Shown: piece after piece, positions 51,695 through 59,133 of the stretch
Position numbering within the stretch: position 1 is the stretch's first letter
Layout of the letters: every line of letters starts with the position of its first letter
DNA from: CAUZIZ01 sp965219005
Lineage (GTDB): Bacteria; Acidobacteriota; UBA6911; RPQK01; JAJDTT01
Assembly: GCA_965219005.1 (NCBI GenBank)
Contig: CBDCMS010000002.1
Span: 186,001-250,000, forward strand
Direction: 5' to 3'
Length of the DNA: 64,000 bases
Notes under the pieces: model-generated
Databases searched by the model: none
The model's input: only the letters and a program-made list of their open reading frames with translations
Told to the model about the DNA's origin: nothing
Program-made: the position numbers and the translations under genes

Positions 51695-53151
51695 GCAAGC
51701 GAGAAGAGTTCACGTCTCGATGGGGGCTGATTGTTTCGGTGCTGGGGGTCGCGGTTGGCACCGGCAACATCTGGAGATTCCCTCGGATCGTCGCCACCAA
51801 TGGCGGCGGATCGTTCCTGATTCCATGGATCATCTTTCTGTTCCTCTGGAGCATTCCCCTGATCATGTCGGAGTTTGCCATCGGCAAGCTGACCCGTCAG
51901 GGAACGGTGGGGTCCTTCGCCACCCTGATGGGGAAGCGCTTCGCCTGGATGGGAAGCTTCGTGGGCTTCGTGGCCATCGCGATCATGTTCTACTACTCGG
52001 TGGTGGCGGGTTGGTGCATCCGCTACTTCTTCCAGGCGGCCAGCGGTGAGCTGTTCAGGGTCACTGACCACGAGGCCAACTGGAACAACTTCATTGAAAG
52101 CGGTTGGGGACCCGTCTTCTTTCACTTTGTCGCAATCACTCTGGCTGTCCTGGTGGTGCGACGGGGAGTAGTGAATGGAATCGAGAAAGCCAACCGATTC
52201 CTGGTCCCAACTCTGGTTGGATTGATCGTTCTCGCCGCTGCTCGTGCCGTGACCCTTCCAGGCTCGGAAAAGGGCTTGGAGTTTCTCTTCACACCCAACT
52301 TGAGCGCCTTGCTGGACTACAAGATCTGGCTCCAGGCATTGACTCAGAATGCCTGGGATACGGGAGCCGGCTGGGGGTTGATCCTGACCTACGGGGTGTA
52401 TATGCGCCGTAGAGAGGATATCCCCTTGAACGCGGCCCTCATCGGCCTGGGAAACAACTCGATCTCACTGCTGGCGGCGATCGCGATTTTCTCGACCGTG
52501 TTCGCGACGATTCCGGAGGGCGCAGCCGACCTCATTCGGACTCCGGGACCGGCCAACACCGGCCTCACCCTGATCTGGCTCCCCCAGCTGTTTGCTCAGA
52601 TACCGGGAGGCAACATTCTGCTGGTCCTTTTCTTCCTGGCCCTCAGCTTCGCGGCTCTCAGCTCCCTTATTTCCATGGTCGAGCTGGGAGCTCGTATCCT
52701 GATGGACGCCAAGCTGTCGCGAGGCAGCGCTCTCGGCGTGATCTACGTCATAACGCTGATTTTCGGGTTGCCTTCCGCCCTGAGCCTCGATTTCTTCGCC
52801 AACCAGGACTGGACCTGGGGAATCGCGCTCATGGTGAGCGGCGCCTTCATCGCGATCGCTGTTCTGCGCCACGGGGTGGATCGCTTTCGCACCCTCCAGA
52901 TCAATTCCTCCTATAGCGACCTCCAGGTGGGTACCTGGTACAACCACGCCCTCCGCTACGTGATCCCCGCCGAGGTTGCGGTATTGATCGTCTGGTGGTT
53001 CTGGCAGGTAATCCAGGCCGATCCCGACCATTGGTGGGATCCGTTTCAGATCGAATCAGTAGGAACTTGTATACTGCAGTGGAGCCTGGCCCTCTTGCTC
53101 TTCAAGCTCGCTAATTCCTGGATCGCAGAAAGGACCTCGAGCCTTGAGTAG
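51691..53151 (+). CDS. NSS-family transporter with MetP-like features
   Basis: This is the second sodium symporter. It has the signature VSVLGVAVGTGNIWRFPRIVATNGGGSFLIPW on helix 1 and about 12 transmembrane segments. 486 residues, with a longer C-terminal region than the first NSS gene. TTG 51691 overlaps the thiE stop. It is followed by an overlapping 35-residue membrane micro-protein, the arrangement described for MetP-MetS (methionine/alanine uptake) in Corynebacterium. Substrate inferred only. Confidence 0.88.
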   Translation: MSKREEFTSRWGLIVSVLGVAVGTGNIWRFPRIVATNGGGSFLIPWIIFLFLWSIPLIMSEFAIGKLTRQGTVGSFATLMGKRFAWMGSFVGFVAIAIMFYYSVVAGWCIRYFFQAASGELFRVTDHEANWNNFIESGWGPVFFHFVAITLAVLVVRRGVVNGIEKANRFLVPTLVGLIVLAAARAVTLPGSEKGLEFLFTPNLSALLDYKIWLQALTQNAWDTGAGWGLILTYGVYMRRREDIPLNAALIGLGNNSISLLAAIAIFSTVFATIPEGAADLIRTPGPANTGLTLIWLPQLFAQIPGGNILLVLFFLALSFAALSSLISMVELGARILMDAKLSRGSALGVIYVITLIFGLPSALSLDFFANQDWTWGIALMVSGAFIAIAVLRHGVDRFRTLQINSSYSDLQVGTWYNHALRYVIPAEVAVLIVWWFWQVIQADPDHWWDPFQIESVGTCILQWSLALLLFKLANSWIAERTSSLE

Positions 53152-53251
53152 CGCCACCTGGCTGACAATGAGTGTCGTTCTGGGAATCGTCTGGGGAGGG
53201 TTTACAGTCTGTCTGCTCCTGGCACTGTACAAGGAAAGAAGAAAGCCTTAG
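53144..53251 (+). CDS. MetS-like small NSS subunit, 35 aa
   Basis: TTG 53144 overlaps the end of the preceding NSS gene by eight bases and has AAAGGA nine bases upstream. The product has one transmembrane helix (MSVVLGIVWGGFTVCLLLAL), a short polar N-terminus and a basic tail (YKERRKP). Size, topology and position match the small subunit of MetS-type NSS transporters. It is easily missed by gene finders because of its length. Confidence 0.8.
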   Translation: MSSATWLTMSVVLGIVWGGFTVCLLLALYKERRKP

Positions 53252-53255
53252 TACA

Positions 53256-53596
53256 CTAAGCTGAAACTTGATAGGTGTTGCCTTCACTTCGGCGTTCGCA
53301 TGTTCGGTGTTCTGCGGTTTGTGATTTAGCCTTTTCCTTGCTTAGGAGAAGGCAACCGGTGGAAATGCTGAACCGTAGAACATCGAACAGGCGAATTTCG
53401 AAGGCTAGGAAGACAGTTCGGCGTTCGCATGTTCGTTATTCGACGGTTCGTTACTTGGCCTTTTTCCTTGCTCTGGAGAAGGCAACCGAAGAAGGCTAAA
53501 CCGTAGAATATCGAACAAGCGAATTTCGAAGGCCGGAGGAAGACGAAGGAGAGAGCCTTTGACGTTCACCGTTCGTACACAAGTTTCTTTCTCGAA
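53256..53596. repeat. ~250-bp dispersed repeat, copy B (left part)
   Basis: It begins CTAAGCTGAAACTTGAT and carries the CTTCGGCGTTCGCATGTTCG arm. Here the inner portion is partly duplicated: two successive TTCGCATGTTCG...AAGGCAACCG modules occur. It ends at TTTCTCGAA, where the IS1595 element enters; the last bases continue at 54599. Closely similar to copies at 20313 and 55983. Confidence 0.85.
53589..53596. repeat. IS1595 target-site duplication, left
   Basis: TTCTCGAA (8 bases) immediately before the left inverted repeat. The identical octamer follows the right inverted repeat at 54599-54606. The octamer is part of the dispersed repeat (TCTCGAATGGGGCC). Confidence 0.9.
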
Positions 53597-54598
53597 TCTG
53601 GTTATGCACTTAACTCCGGAAAAAGTCACCACCTCCTAGTAAAAAAGGTGAGAGACAGGAGGTGAGTGGATGTACGAAAAGATGAATTTGTTGGAGTTTC
53701 AAGAGCGTTTTGCCACAGAAGAAGCTTGTCTGAGTTACCTGATGCAGAAACGCTGGCCGGAAGGATTTGTCTGTCCCCGTTGTGGGGGTCAAGGAGGCTA
53801 CTGGTTGCAGCACCGGCGATTGATGGAGTGTCGCCAATGCCGGTATCAGGCTTCTTCCACCGCCGGGACGATTTTCCACAAGACGCGGGTGCCCCTGAGA
53901 TATTGGTTTTGGACCATCTTCTTGATGAGCCGTTGCAAAGCGGGCTACTCGATGAAGGGACTGCAGAAGCTGCTGGGAATCGGAAGCTATCGGACGGTCT
54001 GGATGATGGGACATAAGATCCGACAAGCCATGGCCAAACGTAATGACTGCTACCAGTTAAGTCACCTGGTGGAGCTGGATGACTCTTTCTTTGGAGGCCG
54101 ACGACGAGGGAGAAATCGTCGGGGTCGCAAGCGAGGACGAGGGACCGAAGGCAAGGCCAAAGTTCTGGCCGCGGTGGAGATAACGAAAGCCGGGGGGCCG
54201 AGGTTTCTAAGTCTGGATGTGGTCGATGACATAACCAGCGACAATGTGAAGCGGGTCGCCTGGGCGAGGATCGACCCCGGAGCTCAGATCCGAAGCGACA
54301 CCTATCACGCGTTTGTCGGTTTAGCTCAAGCCGGCTACCAGCATGAACGCGTCCGGCTCGAGTGGGTGGGGATGGGTTTTGAACAGTTCCCATGGGTTCA
54401 CACCCTCATTTCCAACTGCAAGACTCAGCTCCAAGGGACTCAGAAAGCGGTCAGCCTCAAGCACCTTCAACGTTACCTGGCTGAGTTTTGTTACCGTTTC
54501 AATCGTCGTTTCTGGGAATCCGAGCTCTTCGACCGTCTCCTGACAGCCTGTTCGCTCTATCCCACCGTCACCTATCCGGAGTTAAGTGCATAACCAGA
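53597..54598 (+). mobile_element. IS1595-family insertion sequence, complete (1,002 bp)
   Basis: The ends are perfect 23-base inverted repeats beginning TCTGGTTATGCACTTAAC (53597-53619 and 54576-54598). They are flanked by an 8-base TTCTCGAA duplication, the size expected for IS1595. One transposase gene fills it. Insertion is within copy B of the dispersed repeat, so copy B predates the IS. Perfect repeats and intact gene suggest recent movement. Confidence 0.95.
53670..54593 (+). CDS. IS1595-family transposase
   Basis: 307 residues. The N-terminal zinc-ribbon CPRCGG...CRQCRYQ (residues ~34-55) is typical of the family. The catalytic core shows ELDDSFFGG, then SDTYHAFVGLAQAGY, and HTLISNCKTQLQGTQKAVS, with the closing HLQRYLAEFCYRFNRRFW. 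A basic RGRNRRGRKRGRG patch follows the first Asp. The stop codon lies inside the right inverted repeat. Confidence 0.93.
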   Translation: MYEKMNLLEFQERFATEEACLSYLMQKRWPEGFVCPRCGGQGGYWLQHRRLMECRQCRYQASSTAGTIFHKTRVPLRYWFWTIFLMSRCKAGYSMKGLQKLLGIGSYRTVWMMGHKIRQAMAKRNDCYQLSHLVELDDSFFGGRRRGRNRRGRKRGRGTEGKAKVLAAVEITKAGGPRFLSLDVVDDITSDNVKRVAWARIDPGAQIRSDTYHAFVGLAQAGYQHERVRLEWVGMGFEQFPWVHTLISNCKTQLQGTQKAVSLKHLQRYLAEFCYRFNRRFWESELFDRLLTACSLYPTVTYPELSA

Positions 54599-54632
54599 TT
54601 CTCGAATGGGGCCAGCACCGCTGGGGGCTCCA
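54599..54632. repeat. Right remainder of dispersed repeat copy B
   Basis: TTCTCGAATGGGGCCAGCACCG continues the repeat after the IS and matches the 3' end of copies A and C. The first eight bases are the duplicated IS1595 target. Confidence 0.85.
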
Positions 54633-54688
54633 CTAGTCTCGGTGTACTGAGTACTGACTAGGCTTCCGACTCGCTGGTCATACCAAAC

Positions 54689-55276
54689 ATGAATCTATTG
54701 CTCTTCGAATCTCCTTCGGGCAAGGTCTACCCGGTCTCGGAACGCCCGAGACAAACCGCTACCCAGGCACAACAAGAATCCATTGAGCCAGATTCTCTCA
54801 AGGCAAAGCTCTATAGAGGCTATCAGAAACTGGAAGAGCGCCTCGACTATCATGAGCGTGTGTGCTCGACTCTACGACATGTCGACCGCGTGAGGATCCT
54901 CCACGGCTGCGACCTCGAGCAGGGAGAGATCAAACGCAAATTGTCAGCTTTTTTCACCCGGTCTCGCCGCAAACACGGTCGCTGGCTCATCGTCGATACC
55001 ACGCTGGCTCTTCTGGGAAGCCTCTTGACACCCATTCCGGGACCCAATGTCTTCTTCCTCTACCCGGCGATTCGAGCATACGGCCACTACTGCGCCCGCA
55101 AGGGTGTCATCAACTATCAAAAACTTGGTATGATTCAGTTCGAGACGGATGCGCTGATCGATCGGGTACAGAGTCAAATCGACCAACCAGAGCTTATTCG
55201 GCCCGTCATCAGGCAGCTGGAAGAACGCTACAATCTGGTCAATTTAGAGGAACGACTCACTGCCTTGAGGAAGTGA
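54689..55276 (+). CDS. Membrane-associated hypothetical protein, possible K+/H+-exchange-related family
   Basis: 195 residues, with a basic, helical N-terminal half and a hydrophobic segment at ~112-135 (LALLGSLLTPIPGPNVFFLYPAIRAYGHY). The 'P-x-P-G-P-N-x-F-F-x-Y-P-x-x-R-A-Y' phrase recalls the mitochondrial K+/H+ exchange-related family (yeast YDL183C type), but I cannot verify that. Its stop overlaps the ATG of a Crp-family regulator (TGATG), so the two genes are likely coupled. Not recognised further. Confidence 0.5.
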   Translation: MNLLLFESPSGKVYPVSERPRQTATQAQQESIEPDSLKAKLYRGYQKLEERLDYHERVCSTLRHVDRVRILHGCDLEQGEIKRKLSAFFTRSRRKHGRWLIVDTTLALLGSLLTPIPGPNVFFLYPAIRAYGHYCARKGVINYQKLGMIQFETDALIDRVQSQIDQPELIRPVIRQLEERYNLVNLEERLTALRK

Positions 55277-55959
55277 TGAAGCTCGACCTTGATTTCTTGA
55301 GAACGGTCGTCCTTTTCTCGGATCTGCCCGACGAAGAACTGCAGATGGTCTCCGACATTTTCAAAGAGACCAAATATCAGCGGAGACAGATCGTCTTCTT
55401 TGAGGAAGACACGGGCAAGTACATGTACATTGTCAAGAGCGGGAGGGTGAAGGTTTCCCGGCTCCTTCCCACAGGCAAGGAGATGATCCTGGCATTCCAC
55501 CAGTCCGGGGAGTACTTCGGCGAAATGTCACTGATTGATGGCGAGACCACACCTGCTACGGTGACTGCTGTCGTCCCCAGCGTCATCCTCTTCACCGGCA
55601 GTCGAGAGTTCTCGGGCCTGATGGAGCACCCCACCATCAACCGAACGATCTTGAAGACCCTGTGCACACGGTGCAGGGATGCCTGGCGTCAAATCGAGGT
55701 GCTCAACTTCTACAACGCGGAGGCACGGATTCGGACGGCCCTCTATCACCTCTCGCGTAACAAAGGGATCAGGACGAGTTCCGGGATCCGGATCGAACTC
55801 AAACTGACCCACCGGGAGCTCGCCGAGCTCACCGGGATCTCGCGCGAAACCGCAACTCGGGTCATCAGCCAGCTACAGAGCGACGATATCGTCCAGGTCA
55901 AGCAGAGACAGTTCCTGATTCTGGATCAGGAGAAACTGCTGGAAGGACTCCTCGAGTAG
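55276..55959 (+). CDS. Crp/Fnr-family transcription regulator
   Basis: 228 residues. The cyclic-nucleotide-binding-like beta barrel (residues ~10-120, with GEYFGEMSLIDGETTPATVTA) is followed by a dimer helix and a C-terminal winged helix (LTHRELAELTGISRETATRVISQLQ). The FNR iron-sulphur cysteines are absent, so it is CRP-like; the exact ligand is unknown. The ATG at 55276 overlaps the preceding stop by one base. Confidence 0.88.
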   Translation: MKLDLDFLRTVVLFSDLPDEELQMVSDIFKETKYQRRQIVFFEEDTGKYMYIVKSGRVKVSRLLPTGKEMILAFHQSGEYFGEMSLIDGETTPATVTAVVPSVILFTGSREFSGLMEHPTINRTILKTLCTRCRDAWRQIEVLNFYNAEARIRTALYHLSRNKGIRTSSGIRIELKLTHRELAELTGISRETATRVISQLQSDDIVQVKQRQFLILDQEKLLEGLLE

Positions 55960-55982
55960 GGTCGGCGGGGCTGAGGGCGGCG

Positions 55983-56230
55983 CTAAGCTGAAACTTGATG
56001 TGTGTCGCATTCACTTCGGCGTTCGCATGTTCGATGTTCTGAGGTTCGTGATTTAGCCTTTTCCTTGCTCTGGAGATGACAACCGTTGGAAAGGCTGAAC
56101 CGCAGAATATCGAACAAGCGAATTTCGAAGGCCGGAAGAAGGCAAAGAGGAGATCCTTTGACACTCGCCGTTCGTGCAGAAGTTTCTTTCTCGAATGGGG
56201 CCAGCGCTGCTGGGGGTGGGACTCACCTGA
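55983..56230. repeat. ~250-bp dispersed repeat, copy C
   Basis: It begins CTAAGCTGAAACTTGATG, shares the CTTCGGCGTTCGCATGTTCG arm and ends TCTCGAATGGGGCCAGCGCTG then GGGACTCACCTGAAAC. Nearly colinear with copy A at 20313. It lies between the Crp gene and the convergent ribD. Confidence 0.85.
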
Positions 56231-56268
56231 AACTTCATTGGCCAGGAGATCATCCAAGAGTCGCCAAG

Positions 56269-57378
56269 CTAATCCTGAAGATCCTCCAGATACGCTTCAA
56301 CCAGGAAATCACTTCCCAGACGGCGCAGTCGAGTACCCCGAAGTTGGATCGCTTGCGATAGGCGCTGCACGGCCAGATCAGCAACCCCCGGCAGTCCACC
56401 TCCCCCAATGATCTTGGGGCCGTAGAAAAAGCTGACCTTCTGCACTACCCCCATCTCGAGTGCCGAGGCGGCGACCTGGCTTCCCCCTTCGATCAAAAGA
56501 CTCGTGATCCGCTCCCGACCGAGCGCGTCCAGAATCCCATGCCAGTCCAGCCGACCTTGCTTCTCCGCAACCGGGAGGAGTCTAGCTCTGGAAGCAATCG
56601 GGTTCTGTGCCGAGACTTCCTCAGAATGGAAAATGATCACAGGATCCTTGGAATCGAAGAGCCGTGCATGCTGGGAGGTGCGGAGGTGCGAATCCAGGAC
56701 CACCTTCGTAATCCGGTTTCGTCGGCGCCAGCGCACGTCGAGTGAAGGATTATCCCTGAGAACGGTATTCACTCCGACCAGGATGGCGTCATGTTGATAG
56801 CGAAGCCGCTGGACCTCTCTGCGCGCCGCCTCCCCCGTAATCCACTGGGAATCTCCACTACGCGTGGCAATCATGCCGTCCAAGGTAAGCGCGAGCTTTA
56901 GCCGAGAGAAAGGGCGTCGCCGCTTGGCAAAGTAGAAGTAGGACTCGTTCAGACGCACTGCCTCGTCGCGGCAGAGGCCCTCGTGTACCAAGATTCCACG
57001 GGATCGAAGTTTGTCTCCTCCACCTCCCGCGACGTCGGAATTGGGATCCCGAGCAGCTATGAAAACTTGTTGGATATGTGACTCGATGATCCGATCGGCG
57101 CAGGGTGGAGTGCGTCCGAAGTGGGCACAGGGCTCCAGGGAAACGTACAAAGATGCACCGGCGGATTGGGTCCCAGCGTGCCCTAGAGCGACAACTTCAG
57201 CATGGTCTCGTTTCTCGAAGACATGATAGCCCTCCCCCACGATCCGGCCTTCTTTTACAACGACCGCTCCCACCAATGGATTGGGGGAAGCTCGCCCTTC
57301 ACCCCGACGAGCGAGGGCAATCGCCCGCTTCATGAATCTCTCATCTGCTGGAGAGTGCGGAAGTGCGGCTTCAGGCAT
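56269..57378 (-). CDS. ribD: Bifunctional riboflavin biosynthesis protein RibD
   Basis: RibD deaminates and reduces the pyrimidine intermediate of riboflavin synthesis. The N-terminal deaminase has zinc motifs HAEVVAL and PCAHFGRTPPC; substrate loop ASPNPLVGAVVV. The C-terminal reductase has SRLKLALTLDGMIATRSGDSQWITG and LLIEGGSQVAASALE. I chose ATG 57378; TTG 57405 and ATG 57333 are alternatives. No FMN riboswitch or other rib gene is adjacent. Confidence 0.94.
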   Translation of the reverse strand: MPEAALPHSPADERFMKRAIALARRGEGRASPNPLVGAVVVKEGRIVGEGYHVFEKRDHAEVVALGHAGTQSAGASLYVSLEPCAHFGRTPPCADRIIESHIQQVFIAARDPNSDVAGGGGDKLRSRGILVHEGLCRDEAVRLNESYFYFAKRRRPFSRLKLALTLDGMIATRSGDSQWITGEAARREVQRLRYQHDAILVGVNTVLRDNPSLDVRWRRRNRITKVVLDSHLRTSQHARLFDSKDPVIIFHSEEVSAQNPIASRARLLPVAEKQGRLDWHGILDALGRERITSLLIEGGSQVAASALEMGVVQKVSFFYGPKIIGGGGLPGVADLAVQRLSQAIQLRGTRLRRLGSDFLVEAYLEDLQD

Positions 57379-57436
57379 AGGGTTCAGAGACCTCTTTCGT
57401 GGCAATCGCTCTCACGACGTCACGATGAGCTCTGCC

Positions 57437-58705
57437 TCACAACTCATGGCTAACTGACCACCGCATGGCACTGATCTTTCTCTCGTCGGCACTGAGAATC
57501 TCGACCCGGGTCCCGTTTATGGAAAAAACTTCTCCAGCCACGGGAACCTTCCCTAAATGGGCAACAACGAAGCCTGAGATGGTAGTCGCATCGGTTTCAC
57601 CGAGATCCAAACCCAAGGTCTCCTCCAGCTCGTCCACCTCGACTACACCCCGGACCATGTAGTTGCCCTCTCCTTCGTAGACGAGATCCACCGTTCGCAG
57701 CTCATCCTCATCCCAGATCTCACCTACAATCTCCTCGAGAACGTCCTCGATCGTCACCAGACCGGAAACCGTCCCATACTCGTTGATCACAATCGCCATG
57801 TGCTCGGCTTGCCCCTGCATTTCCTTCAATAGCGCGGGAACCTTCTTCGTCTCGGGGACGTACAGGGGCTTCTTGACCAAGGGTGCGATGGGCTCGTCTC
57901 CACCGGATTCCTTGAGATGGGTCAGAAGGTTCCGTACGTAGACCAGACCCACAATCTGATCGAGGCTGCCCCGATAGATGGGGATCCGCGAATGCTTACT
58001 GGAAACCACCAACTCCTTCAGTTCGGAGATCGTTGTTTGCTCTTCGGCTGCGACGATCTCTGTTCGAGGCGTCATGATTTCCTTGACCAGCGTACTGCCA
58101 AACTCCAGCGCAGACTGAATCAAATCGCTTTCTTCTTCCTCGAAAATCCCCTCCTCTTCGCCGACATCGATGTAGGCCTCTATTTCCTCGTCGGTGGCGT
58201 CTTCCTCTTGACTCCCATCCTCGTCCTGGGGCGGACTCCAGCCTCGGAAGAGGCGCAAGGCAGAAGCCAGCGGAACGCTCAGCCAGAGTAGGACGGGATA
58301 GCACCTCGATAGAGTCGGAAGCAGCCGGGATAGAAGCCGCTCTGGATCTGATTGAGCCACGATCTTGGGAACCAGATGCCTGAAAATGAACACGGTCAAA
58401 AGAAGGATCAGGAAGGCGAGAAAGGGAGCATAGTGCCAGACCCTGCGCAGCACCATATTCGAGATCAGCACGGCGAGACCGACCTGTGCCAGATGACTCC
58501 CAAACTCGAGTGGGAGCAGAAACTGCCCTCGGTCGCGCACGATCCGTTCGACCAATCCCCCAGGGATCTCTGCCTCCCGCTTCGCAAGGATTCTTAACGT
58601 CAAGCGGGACAGGCCACTGATCACGGTTTCCAGAGTGGACAAGAACAGTAGGACTGCCAGCAGGAGGAAGACAGCAAATAGCTCGAGCTGCACCAGATAA
58701 CTCAA
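57437..58705 (-). CDS. CNNM/CBS-domain protein (HlyC/CorC family)
   Basis: 422 residues. Residues ~1-135 are the CNNM/DUF21 membrane domain with three or four helices (LELFAVFLLLAVLLFLSTLETVISGL, then SNMVLRRVWHYAPFLAFLILLL). A tandem CBS pair follows at ~205-330 (VKEIMTPRTEIVAA, HSRIPIYRGSLDQIVGLVYVRNLL, MAIVINEYGTVSGLVTIEDVLEEIVGEIWDE). The C-terminal CorC/HlyC domain ends it. Likely magnesium/cobalt homeostasis. TTG 58705 overlaps the ybeY stop by four bases. Confidence 0.85.
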   Translation of the reverse strand: MSYLVQLELFAVFLLLAVLLFLSTLETVISGLSRLTLRILAKREAEIPGGLVERIVRDRGQFLLPLEFGSHLAQVGLAVLISNMVLRRVWHYAPFLAFLILLLTVFIFRHLVPKIVAQSDPERLLSRLLPTLSRCYPVLLWLSVPLASALRLFRGWSPPQDEDGSQEEDATDEEIEAYIDVGEEEGIFEEEESDLIQSALEFGSTLVKEIMTPRTEIVAAEEQTTISELKELVVSSKHSRIPIYRGSLDQIVGLVYVRNLLTHLKESGGDEPIAPLVKKPLYVPETKKVPALLKEMQGQAEHMAIVINEYGTVSGLVTIEDVLEEIVGEIWDEDELRTVDLVYEGEGNYMVRGVVEVDELEETLGLDLGETDATTISGFVVAHLGKVPVAGEVFSINGTRVEILSADERKISAMRWSVSHEL

Positions 58706-59133
58706 TGAAGCTGCAATTCCTTTCTCAGTTTGCGCTCCAGGCCATCCATCTCTCCCCGGTCGACTTCGTGGTCGTACCCGAGCAAGTGAAGTACTGCGTG
58801 CAGAGCAAGGGTGTTCAGTTCCTCGACAAGAGTACCCTTCTTCTGGCGGAAGGCCGTCTCCGCCGAGATCAGGATATCGCCCAGATAAGGTTCTTCTCCA
58901 GGCAAGGGGTCATCCTCCCCAAAGGGAAAGGCCAAGACGTCCGTTGCCCGATCCTTGCCACGAAATTTCAGATTGTACTCTTGGATCGATGAGTCGTTAA
59001 CCAGAACGGTAGTAAACTCCGACTCGATCTCGAGCCTTTGAGACAGTTGGGCCAGGAAGCTCCTGAGGGCCCGGGTATTCACGCGGACCTTTCGCTGTCT
59101 ATTGAATACGCTGAGTTTCAGTCTGTGTCCCAA
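58702..59133 (-). CDS. ybeY: Endoribonuclease YbeY
   Basis: This metal-dependent RNase acts in 16S rRNA 3'-end maturation and ribosome quality control. The zinc-binding HAVLHLLGYDHEVDRGEM motif is intact, and the N-terminus has the typical LSVFNRQRKVRVN strand. I chose TTG 59133 with AAAGG upstream; this overlaps pgpH by 35 bases. GTG 59082 has a fair SD but would drop a conserved strand. Confidence 0.9.
   Translation of the reverse strand: MGHRLKLSVFNRQRKVRVNTRALRSFLAQLSQRLEIESEFTTVLVNDSSIQEYNLKFRGKDRATDVLAFPFGEDDPLPGEEPYLGDILISAETAFRQKKGTLVEELNTLALHAVLHLLGYDHEVDRGEMDGLERKLRKELQLH

Noticed and set aside
54862..55275. 138-residue N-terminal extension of the Crp regulator
   Set aside because: These bases encode the preceding gene in another frame; Crp proteins start near MKLDLDFL.
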